From SCGC-AG-212-J23 sp035762345 (GTDB lineage: Bacteria; Pseudomonadota; Gammaproteobacteria; Burkholderiales; SG8-39), in assembly GCA_035762345.1 (NCBI GenBank), contig DASTPE010000068.1:16849-80848 (forward strand): a stretch of 64,000 bases of DNA, read 5' to 3'. The translations under genes and the position numbers were made by a program. The notes under the pieces are model-generated. The model was given only the letters and a program-made list of their open reading frames with translations. It searched no databases and was not told the origin of the DNA. This document shows positions 57,921-64,000 of this stretch, piece after piece; within the stretch, counting starts at the first letter, position 1; every line of letters begins with the position of its first letter.

Positions 57921-59521
57921 GCACCCTGGAAGTCGGGAACCTGACGGTCAAGCTGCCCCGGGGAGGGGATCGTCCGGAGGCAGTCAGCGATGTCTCGTTC
58001 GATGTGCAGAAGCGCGAGATCCTGTGCCTCGTCGGTGAGTCGGGCTCCGGCAAGAGCGTGATCGCACAGGCGATCATGGGACTGCTGCCTAAGACGCTTC
58101 CCATCACCCGGGGGAGCATCTCGCTCGAGGGCGAAGACCTGCTCGCCGCACCGGCCAGACGCCTGCGCGAACTTCGCGGCGCGCGCATGTCGATGATTTT
58201 CCAGGAGCCGATGAGCGCACTCAACCCGGTCATGCGCTGCGGGCGGCAAATCGATGAAGTGCTGAGCCATCATACGAACCATTCGGCCGCCATCCGCCTT
58301 CAAAAAACAGTCAGCTTGCTCCGCGAGGTTGCGCTGCCCGACCCGGAGCGCATCCTCGCTTCGTACCCGCACCAGCTTTCGGGCGGACAGCGCCAGCGCA
58401 TCATGATCGCGATGGCGCTCGCGCTCGAGCCGGCGCTGCTCATCGCCGACGAGCCGACCACGGCGCTCGACGTCACAACTCAGGCGCAGATTCTGAAGCT
58501 GCTGTCCGAATTGCAGCAAAAGCACGGGATGGGCGTGCTGTTCATCACGCACGACTTCGGCGTGGTGGCGGAGATCGCGCACCGCGTTGCCGTGCTGCGC
58601 GAAGGCAGGCTGGTGGAGGTCGGGCCCAAGCTCGAGGTGCTGCAGCGGCCGCGCCACGAGTACACGAAAATGCTGATCCGCTCCGTTCCAACGCTGGAGC
58701 CGCACGAGCGGCCGGCGGACAACTCCGCCCCCGTCGTGCTGCAAACGAGGAATCTTTCGAAGACGTACGTAGACCGCGGCTGGCTCGGCCGGCGACGCGA
58801 GGTCCAGGCGGCAAGCGCAGTGAGCCTCGAGCTGCGCAAGGGACAGACGCTCGGCATCGTCGGCGAGTCGGGCTCGGGTAAGTCCACGGTGGCGCGCTGC
58901 GTGCTTCGGCTGGTGGAGCCCTCGGCGGGCGAGATCCGGCTCGGCGGCCGGAACATTGCATCCCTCGGCGCGCGCGCGCTCAGGCCGCTTCGCTCCAAGG
59001 TGCAAATCGTGTTCCAGGATCCCTACCGCTCGCTTAACCCGCGCCGCAGCGTCGGCGAGGCGATCATCGAGGGACCGCTCAACTACGGCGTGCCGCGCGC
59101 GCAGGCGCTCGAGCGCGCGCGACGCCTGCTGGAGCTGGTGCGCATGGACCCGGCGACGCTCGAACGCTATCCGCACCAGTTCAGCGGCGGGCAACGCCAG
59201 CGCATCTGCATTGCGCGCGCCCTGGCGCTCGAGCCGGACCTCCTGGTGGCCGACGAGCCGGTGTCGGCGCTCGATGTTTCCGTGCAGGCACAGGTGCTCG
59301 CTCTGCTCGCGGAGATTCGCTCGCGCCTCGAGCTGGCGATGCTTTTCATCACGCATGACCTGCGCGTGGCCGCGCAGGTGTGCGATCAGGTCGCGGTCAT
59401 GCAGCACGGACGCGTGGTGGAATACGGGCCGGCGCGCGAGGTGTTCCTTGAGCCACGCCATGAATACACGCGGGCGCTCTTTGCCGCAGCCCCGGGGCGG
59501 GAGTTCGCCTTTGGCGGCTAA
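57917..59521 (+). CDS. Fused DppD-DppF ABC transporter ATPase
   Basis: A 534-residue protein with two complete nucleotide-binding domains: the first with Walker A GESGSGKSV, signature LSGGQRQR and Walker B LLIADEPTTALD with His in ITHDFGVV; the second with GESGSGKST, FSGGQRQR and LLVADEPVSALD with ITHDLRVA. Both sites look consensus. The fusion replaces separate dppD and dppF. Each half also has the peptide-transporter C-terminal extension (RHEYTKMLI and RHEYTRALF). GTG 57917 overlaps the permease by 4 bases. Confidence 0.93.
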   Translation: MSTLEVGNLTVKLPRGGDRPEAVSDVSFDVQKREILCLVGESGSGKSVIAQAIMGLLPKTLPITRGSISLEGEDLLAAPARRLRELRGARMSMIFQEPMSALNPVMRCGRQIDEVLSHHTNHSAAIRLQKTVSLLREVALPDPERILASYPHQLSGGQRQRIMIAMALALEPALLIADEPTTALDVTTQAQILKLLSELQQKHGMGVLFITHDFGVVAEIAHRVAVLREGRLVEVGPKLEVLQRPRHEYTKMLIRSVPTLEPHERPADNSAPVVLQTRNLSKTYVDRGWLGRRREVQAASAVSLELRKGQTLGIVGESGSGKSTVARCVLRLVEPSAGEIRLGGRNIASLGARALRPLRSKVQIVFQDPYRSLNPRRSVGEAIIEGPLNYGVPRAQALERARRLLELVRMDPATLERYPHQFSGGQRQRICIARALALEPDLLVADEPVSALDVSVQAQVLALLAEIRSRLELAMLFITHDLRVAAQVCDQVAVMQHGRVVEYGPAREVFLEPRHEYTRALFAAAPGREFAFGG

Positions 59522-59530
59522 ACTAGCGGC

Positions 59531-60283
59531 ATGGATAAGCTTGACGTCGCCGCCATCGCCCTGCCGGGCGCAGAGGCGCGGGTCGTCGAGCGCTGTACCT
59601 CGACCAACGATCTGCTGCTAAAGGAACCGATCGGGGACAGGCCAGTGCTGTTGGCAGCCGAGGAGCAGACCGCCGGACGCGGGCGGCGGGGGCGGCGCTG
59701 GCACAGCACGCCCGGGGCCGGCATTACGTTCTCGCTCGGCAGGCGCGTGCGCCGACCGGCGCGCGAGCTCGCCGCGGTCTCGCTTGTTGCAGGCGTCGCT
59801 GTGGTGCGCGCGCTGCACGCCCTCGGCGTCGGTGCGGTCCGGCTAAAGTGGCCGAATGACCTTGTGGTCGAGGGCGCGAAGCTCGGCGGCATTCTGGTCG
59901 AGACGCGCGGGGCGAATCATGTGGTGATCGGAATCGGCCTCAACCACCGCCGCACACGCGGGCTCGAGGCAAAGCTCCGGCGCAGGCTGGCTTTCCTTGA
60001 AGAGCTGGCAGCCGTGTCGCGCAATCGCGTGATCCAAGCTGTCGGCGTGGCGTTGCTCGACACGCTCGAGCGCTTCGACGTGCACGGACTCGATGCGCTG
60101 CGCGCCGAGTGGGAAGCGATGGACGCGTACCCAGGCCAGCGCCTGCGCGTGCGCCTGGCCGATGGCCGTACGCTGAGCGGCATTGCCGCCGGCCTTGGAG
60201 AAGGCGGATCTTTACGAATTCGCACCAAGCGCGGCATACAAGCTGTAACGAGCGGCCGCGTGGTCTCGGCGAGGCCTGCATGA
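59531..60283 (+). CDS. birA: Biotin-[acetyl-CoA-carboxylase] ligase (monofunctional)
   Basis: A 250-residue biotin protein ligase. GRGRRGRRWHSTPGAGITFS is the biotin/ATP loop, LKWPNDLVVEGAKLGGILVE the catalytic core with Lys and Asp, and GIGLNHRR follows. There is no N-terminal helix-turn-helix, so it is not a repressor of the E. coli BirA kind. Small C-terminal domain present. Overlaps coaX by 4 bases (ATGA). Confidence 0.93.
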   Translation: MDKLDVAAIALPGAEARVVERCTSTNDLLLKEPIGDRPVLLAAEEQTAGRGRRGRRWHSTPGAGITFSLGRRVRRPARELAAVSLVAGVAVVRALHALGVGAVRLKWPNDLVVEGAKLGGILVETRGANHVVIGIGLNHRRTRGLEAKLRRRLAFLEELAAVSRNRVIQAVGVALLDTLERFDVHGLDALRAEWEAMDAYPGQRLRVRLADGRTLSGIAAGLGEGGSLRIRTKRGIQAVTSGRVVSARPA

Positions 60284-61032
60284 TCCTCGCGATCGACGCG
60301 GGAAATTCACGCGTCAAGTGGGGTTGGCACGACGGCAGGGAGTGGACGAGCATCGCCACTGTGTCGCTCATCGAATTCGCGGCGTCGAGCGACCATGTCA
60401 ACCCGTTCTCTGTGACGCATGCGGACCCGGAGCGCATCATCATCTCCAATGTCGCCGGCGAGGGCGCGCATCACCTGCTCGTGAACTGGACCAGCATCTT
60501 CGAGGTCGAGCCGCTGTGGTTGCGCGCCGAGGCCGAGCGCGGCGGCGTGCGCAACCTGTACGAGCGTCCCGAGCAGCTCGGTCCTGACCGCTGGGCCGCT
60601 CTCATAGCGGCGCGCGCGTTGCATCCCTCGGGGCCGGCGCTGATCGTGAACGCCGGCACCGCCACCACAGTGGACATGCTGTCCGGCGACGGCCGGTTCC
60701 TCGGCGGCTCGATCCTGCCTGGGGTCGAGCTGATGCGCTTCGTGCTCCACGAGCACACCGGAAGGCTGCCCCTCGACAACGGCGAATACAGCGATACTCC
60801 GCGCAAGACGAGCGACGCGATCGAAAGCGGCTGCCGCCACGCTCAAGCCGGCGCGGTGGAGCGGATGTACCGCGTGCTGCGCGACATCGAGCTGAACCCG
60901 CTGTGCATAGTCGCCGGCGGCGCCGGCCGCGGGCTCGTCGACCAGTTGTCCATGCCGCGGCGCTATGTCGAGAACCTGGTGCTCGACGGGCTGGCGCACG
61001 TCGCCGTGAGCGAACGAGCGGTGATCAAGTGA
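60280..61032 (+). CDS. coaX: Type III pantothenate kinase
   Basis: A 250-residue CoaX, first step in coenzyme A synthesis. Motifs are MILAIDAGNSRVKWG (phosphate loop), GPDRWAALIAARAL, VNAGTATTVDML and GGSILPGVELM. A monovalent-cation requirement is typical for type III. The birA-coaX-SPOR arrangement is common in Betaproteobacteria. A GTG at 60109 would extend into birA and is rejected. Overlaps the SPOR gene by 4 bases if that uses GTG. Confidence 0.95.
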   Translation: MILAIDAGNSRVKWGWHDGREWTSIATVSLIEFAASSDHVNPFSVTHADPERIIISNVAGEGAHHLLVNWTSIFEVEPLWLRAEAERGGVRNLYERPEQLGPDRWAALIAARALHPSGPALIVNAGTATTVDMLSGDGRFLGGSILPGVELMRFVLHEHTGRLPLDNGEYSDTPRKTSDAIESGCRHAQAGAVERMYRVLRDIELNPLCIVAGGAGRGLVDQLSMPRRYVENLVLDGLAHVAVSERAVIK

Positions 61033-61688
61033 GGATGCTTTTCCTCGGATTCGCGCTCGCCAACCTGGCGTTTTTCGCCTGGTGGCGCTATGGCCCGCCG
61101 GCGGACGCGGCCGACCCCGCGCCCCTGAAGCGTCAGATCGAGCCGGAAAAGCTGAAGGTGCTTGGCCCCGCCGACCTCCCCCCGCCCACGGCCGCGAAGA
61201 GCGAGAAGCTCGGAGCCTCTCTGACCGCTACGGCCAGGTGCGTCGAATGGGGCAGCTTCACGCTCGCCGATGTCGCACGCGCCGAGCTGGCGCTCGAGCC
61301 GCTGGCGCTCGGCGCGCGCTTGACCCAGCGGCGCACTTACGAGCCCGCCTCCTGGTGGGTCTTCATCCCGCCGCAGGGCAGCCGGCAAAGTGCGCTGAAG
61401 AAGGCGGCCGAGATCAAGGAGCTCGGCGTCCGGGATTACTTCGTCGTGCAGGAGGAAGGCGAACACCGCTGGGCTGTGTCGCTCGGGATATACCGCAGCG
61501 AGGAAGCGGCTCAGGCGCGCCTCGCAGCGTTGCACAACCAGGGCGTGCAGGACGCCCGCGTCGGCGCGCGTGACAACGCAGTGCCGAAAGTCTGGCTGCA
61601 GGTGAACAGCGTCGACGCGTCGCTGCAGGCGCGCCTCAAGGTGCTCGCGCGGCAAATCGAGGGCAGTGAACTGAAAGAGTGCCCTTAG
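61029..61688 (+). CDS. SPOR-domain protein
   Basis: A 219-residue protein (GTG 61029 in the coaX stop; ATG 61035 is an alternative). One N-terminal membrane helix, MLFLGFALANLAFFAWW, is followed by a Pro-rich linker (residues ~25-60) and a SPOR peptidoglycan-binding repeat (CVEWGSFTLADVARAE through YFVVQEEGEHRWAVSLGIYRSEEAAQARLAAL). SPOR domains bind denuded glycan at the division site. The C-terminus is convergent with the CheY-like gene (4-base overlap). Confidence 0.85.
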   Translation: MRMLFLGFALANLAFFAWWRYGPPADAADPAPLKRQIEPEKLKVLGPADLPPPTAAKSEKLGASLTATARCVEWGSFTLADVARAELALEPLALGARLTQRRTYEPASWWVFIPPQGSRQSALKKAAEIKELGVRDYFVVQEEGEHRWAVSLGIYRSEEAAQARLAALHNQGVQDARVGARDNAVPKVWLQVNSVDASLQARLKVLARQIEGSELKECP

Positions 61689-62065
61689 CCGATCGGCAAC
61701 GCGCCCCCGGGCACGTGCTTCGCCACCACCCGCAGAAGCCGGTCGGCGCGCACCGGCTTGGTGAGATAGTCCAGCGCGCCGAGCTCCTTGCCGCGCTCGT
61801 CGCCTTTTTCATCGGAAGTGAGAAATATCACCGGAATGCGCGGCAGAGTACTGTCGCCTTTCAACGCGGCGACGAATTCGAAGCCGTCCATATGGGGCAT
61901 GTTGACATCGCAGATGATGAGGTCGGGCGGGCTGCGCAGCACCAGATAGCCGGCAGCAATTGCGTCGGGAGCGAGGTGCACCTCGTAACCGGCCGCTGTT
62001 AAGTGCATTCGCAACAGTTCGCGGATGCTATTGTCGTCGTCGACGACGAGAATTGTGGCGGCCAT
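61685..62065 (-). CDS. Single-domain response regulator (CheY/PilH-like)
   Basis: A 126-residue receiver without an output domain. Acidic Asp10/Asp11, phospho-Asp53 in ICDVNMPHMDGFEF, Thr in FLTSDEKG and Lys in YLTKPVRAD are all present. Loop sequence NMPHMDGFEF resembles PilH/PilG and polar-growth CheYs. No histidine kinase adjoins, so it is an orphan. About 57 bases separate its start from the DUF4124-glutaredoxin gene. Confidence 0.9.
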   Translation of the reverse strand: MAATILVVDDDNSIRELLRMHLTAAGYEVHLAPDAIAAGYLVLRSPPDLIICDVNMPHMDGFEFVAALKGDSTLPRIPVIFLTSDEKGDERGKELGALDYLTKPVRADRLLRVVAKHVPGGALPIG

Positions 62066-62101
62066 GAATTGCCGAGGATGAGAGGGAGAGCGTATTCCTT
62101 A

Positions 62102-62130
62102 GGGCACGGGAGATCCCGTGCCCTATTTTT
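62102..62130 (+). terminator. Hairpin with U-tract between the CheY-like and DUF4124 genes
   Basis: Perfect inverted repeat with arms GGGCACGGGA and TCCCGTGCCC and 2-base spacer, then TATTTTTT on the plus strand. It overlaps the TAG stop (62125-62123) of the minus-strand DUF4124 gene. The U-tract faces rightwards, so it ends plus-strand read-through from the birA-coaX-SPOR unit. For the minus-strand gene it gives a stem without a U-run. Confidence 0.65.
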
Positions 62131-62713
62131 TCCGCAGGCGCTGGCGCGGGGCGCCGGGCGCGTAGGGGCCAAGCGACGCTGGTTCTGCCTCTGCTACGGC
62201 TGACTCCGTGACGGGCGCTTTCGGCTCTTCCTGCGCCCGCGCTGGGAGCACGCCGGTCTTCGGATATCCGGCGGTGTCCAGCATTCGGTGGTAGATCCGT
62301 TCCTCGAACCCCTGCTGCACATTGCTGCCGACCACGAGAGACGGCACCGCGCCGCCCCCCGCAGTTGTCTTCAGATCTTCGAATGCCTTGTCGTCGACGA
62401 CGCTCACTTCCTCAAACGGGATACCGCGGAAGTTAAGGAGTTCGCGTGCAGTGCTGCAGGGCTCGCAACCGGGCGCCGAATACAGCTTCACTGGCGCATT
62501 CTTGCGTGCGAGCTGCAGCGCATAGGGCTCGCCCGACCCGACTTGCGGCACGACGGCCAGCTGCTGCATCTCCACGTTCTTCGCGCCTGACGTCGGTGGC
62601 GCATCGCCGATATGCAGCTTGCCTTGCTCGTCGGTCCAGCGATAGATCTGAGCGGATGCGGTGAATACGGCGCAGGCGAGGCCTGCGGCAAGGAGCGTAC
62701 GGGCATAGATCAT
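62123..62713 (-). CDS. Exported DUF4124-glutaredoxin fusion
   Basis: A 196-residue periplasmic protein. Signal peptide MIYARTLLAAGLACAVFTASA; a DUF4124 domain YRWTDEQGKLHIGDAPPTSG at residues ~24-43; then a glutaredoxin-like domain with the redox pair CEPC in LYSAPGCEPCSTARELLN and the cis-Pro in GAVPSLVVG (residues ~77-150). The last 45 residues are low-complexity and Ala/Pro-rich. Probably a periplasmic disulfide or thiol carrier, a fusion frequent in Betaproteobacteria. Confidence 0.88.
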   Translation of the reverse strand: MIYARTLLAAGLACAVFTASAQIYRWTDEQGKLHIGDAPPTSGAKNVEMQQLAVVPQVGSGEPYALQLARKNAPVKLYSAPGCEPCSTARELLNFRGIPFEEVSVVDDKAFEDLKTTAGGGAVPSLVVGSNVQQGFEERIYHRMLDTAGYPKTGVLPARAQEEPKAPVTESAVAEAEPASLGPYAPGAPRQRLRKK

Positions 62714-62734
62714 ACGGGAATCACCTTTGCCTTA

Positions 62735-63643
62735 TTAGTTGTTCTTGTCTGCAGGAACGACCTTCAGGTCGCCGCGGCCCTCGAACGGCTTGCCGCCTTT
62801 GGTGCCGGTCACGGTGCCAACCGTGTCCTGCCAGGTAAACCCGCTCTTCTCGTTGTCGAAGTGGCACACGCGGTCGAGCCGACCATCGCCGTTGAGATCC
62901 TTTCCATACTTCAGGCACCGTACGAAGCTCGCCTCGCTTCCCGTGCGCCCGAACCTGAGGCTCGACTCATCCACCTGGAACGGGTCGAAGCCAGTGTCGG
63001 CGTTCGACAGCAGCGCCACGGGGATCTCGCCCTTCGCCTTCGGGTTTACGGGGCCGCGCTGTTTGCTCCCCGGCTTGATTTCGATGTGGACTTGCTCAGT
63101 CGTCGTCGTTGGCGTCAACCCTGAGACGATGAGCGTATACGAGCCGTTGGTAAAAGCCCGCATGATGAAGGTGCCATCGGACGTCATGAAGGCTGGCTCT
63201 GCGGTAACCAAGACCTTCCAGACCCCCGTCTTGTCCAGACTGAACTGAAGGCTCGCGTCCAGCGTCTCGGTGTATCCCGGCACCGCAGTGGATCCCAGAT
63301 CCGCGGGATCTGTATACGTGCTCATCAGTCTCATGACGCCATCCGGATCGAAGAGATGGAGGACGGTATCCAGACCGCCGGTTGTGGCGTCGATGTCAAC
63401 AGTGATGACGTCGTCTTTGCGACCTTCGAACGAATAGTAGTCGAAGTCGGGCGACAGCGGGCTTGCGTTCTGGATTGTGCCCAAGACAGTGACCGCTCCC
63501 CCGGGGCCGACTTCGAGCTTCTGCGGCTGACTGAAGTTGTCGTTGGGCTCAACTTCCTGCTCGGCCAGCGCGATCCCGCTTACTCCCATGGTTGCCAACG
63601 CCATGGAGACCAGCGTGCGCCGAAAGGTCTGCTGCTTGCTCAT
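62735..63643 (-). CDS. Secreted protein with PPC-type domain and calcium-type repeat
   Basis: A 302-residue exported protein with a Sec signal (MSKQQTFRRTLVSMALATMG, cleavage near residue 27). Residues ~28-175 resemble the bacterial pre-peptidase C-terminal (PPC) beta-sandwich: EQEVEPNDNFSQPQKL is its usual first strand and DYYSFEGRKDDVITVDIDA the middle. Residues ~180-302 match a widespread environmental module: IEIKPGSKQRGPVNPKAKGE, then IPVALLSNADTGFDPFQVDE and SLRFGRTGSE, followed by DLNGDGRLD, a Ca2+-binding loop. No protease domain is present. Role unknown, perhaps adhesion. Confidence 0.8.
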   Translation of the reverse strand: MSKQQTFRRTLVSMALATMGVSGIALAEQEVEPNDNFSQPQKLEVGPGGAVTVLGTIQNASPLSPDFDYYSFEGRKDDVITVDIDATTGGLDTVLHLFDPDGVMRLMSTYTDPADLGSTAVPGYTETLDASLQFSLDKTGVWKVLVTAEPAFMTSDGTFIMRAFTNGSYTLIVSGLTPTTTTEQVHIEIKPGSKQRGPVNPKAKGEIPVALLSNADTGFDPFQVDESSLRFGRTGSEASFVRCLKYGKDLNGDGRLDRVCHFDNEKSGFTWQDTVGTVTGTKGGKPFEGRGDLKVVPADKNN

Positions 63644-63895
63644 TTGGGCACTCCTCTCTTCATCAACTAACTCGTCACCAGCCGCCGGTGGTTCGCCGGC
63701 GACTCCCCTGCGTGCCGATCATTAAGCCGCCGCACCCTCCGGGCCGTCGATGAAGAAGTCCGCACGGTTCATAGCGCAGCGGCCGTCTGTCCGTGCGAAC
63801 GCGCCGCCTGTCGGTCGTTCCGCGGCCAGCGGTGACGCAGTTCACGCGCTATTCGCGCGCGTCAACAAACGTCAGAAGTGAGGAGAGGAATTTTT

Positions 63896-63942
63896 TGGTG
63901 CTGGTGGCCCGACTCGAACGGGCGACCTACTGATTACGAATC
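63896..63942 (-). tRNA. 3' half of tRNA-Thr(CGU), probable attachment-site remnant
   Basis: On the minus strand this holds the anticodon loop TTCGTAA (anticodon CGU), the 3' anticodon stem TCAGT, variable loop, T-arm (GCCCG, loop TTCGAGT, CGGGC), 3' acceptor strand CACCAGC, discriminator A and CCA. The 5' half is missing: match to a tRNA ends after two bases of the 5' anticodon stem (63942), and no GCTGGTG acceptor strand lies within reach. Such 3' halves with encoded CCA are left as attachment sites by tRNA-targeting integrative elements. Not a functional tRNA. Confidence 0.75.
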
Positions 63943-64000
63943 TCTAGACGGGCGTTCCAAGAGCTTCCATTTCGTACCGTTTCGCTCTAGTTCCGCTATA

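Noticed and set aside
57803..59461. 552-codon minus-strand open frame opposite the fused ATPase
   Set aside because: Antisense of two intact nucleotide-binding domains; no similarity or ribosome-binding site.
63750..63881. 43-codon plus-strand frame before the tRNA remnant
   Set aside because: Basic, low-complexity, no ribosome-binding site, no recognised motif.
63896..63990. A complete tRNA-Thr gene at the window end
   Set aside because: The 5' acceptor strand and D-arm are absent; only the 3' half matches.
1..64000. CRISPR array, insertion sequence with terminal repeats, rRNA operon
   Set aside because: No spaced direct repeats, transposase-like frame or rRNA sequence was seen on either strand.

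Overview
The window is GC-rich, densely packed bacterial chromosome. Gram-negative markers (heptosyltransferase waaF, the AsmA-like giant YhdP, Tat and lipoprotein signals) and betaproteobacterial gene neighbourhoods (glnE | yhdP-nitrilase-tldD; ilvE-zf-CHCC-waaF-SnoaL-yheT-phosphohexomutase-gpx; birA-coaX-SPOR) point to an unclassified Burkholderiales-type betaproteobacterium. The sulfur genes indicate a facultative sulfur/sulfite oxidiser. The species assignment is inference.

Layout. 1-4075: sucC (runs off the left edge), a DUF2889 gene, glpK and a secreted metallo-beta-lactamase-fold protein. 4134-7430: sat (ATP sulfurylase), a TauE/SafE anion exporter, a small membrane protein and a LysR regulator. 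7783-9152: yidB and a YpfJ-type zinc peptidase. 9265-12371: aprMBA, the APS reductase with its membrane anchor. With sat this makes a complete sulfite-to-APS-to-sulfate route. 12437-15380: a phosphoesterase, an MFS carrier and a soluble histidine kinase with a Fis-type response regulator. 15452-18390: an overlapping run of a PanB paralogue, a stand-alone cyclic-nucleotide-binding-like protein, a second TauE/SafE exporter and a GcvT-like protein. 18409-19477: a DUF202 protein and a haloacid dehalogenase.

19572-30169 (minus strand) is the most unusual part. It encodes a NitT/TauT/SsuABC-type importer with two different ATPases and two different permeases, one permease carrying an N-terminal cyclic-nucleotide-binding-like domain. 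Next come a Rieske ferredoxin fused to the same kind of domain, a flavin/2Fe-2S reductase, both subunits of a Rieske oxygenase, and beyond a terminator a SoxCD-type sulfite dehydrogenase. Together with sat/aprMBA and two TauE-type exporters this suggests uptake of an organosulfonate (or aromatic acid), oxygenolytic cleavage, and oxidation or export of the released sulfite. Three proteins in the window carry the same altered cNMP pocket (CAP Glu72 replaced by Trp), so a shared non-cAMP ligand sensor may couple uptake, electron transfer and sulfur handling. The substrate is not determined by sequence.

30262-36718: small unknowns (one behind an FNR/ANR-like box), a PF04392 binding protein, a VOC protein, a CoA-transferase-fold pair, a zinc-ribbon protein and tldD. 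36715-43852: nitrilase, yhdP and glnE. 43806-44900: an iron-permease-family protein, a decayed DUF3047 gene and an ArsR regulator with its palindromic operator. 44987-50309: ilvE through glutathione peroxidase. 50312-59521: a UgpB-like binding protein, an amidase, an MlrC-type peptidase and a Dpp-type transporter. 59531-63643: birA, coaX, a SPOR protein, a CheY-like regulator, a DUF4124-glutaredoxin fusion and a secreted PPC-domain protein. The window ends in the 3' half of a tRNA-Thr(CGU), which looks like an attachment-site remnant marking the edge of an integrated element to the right.
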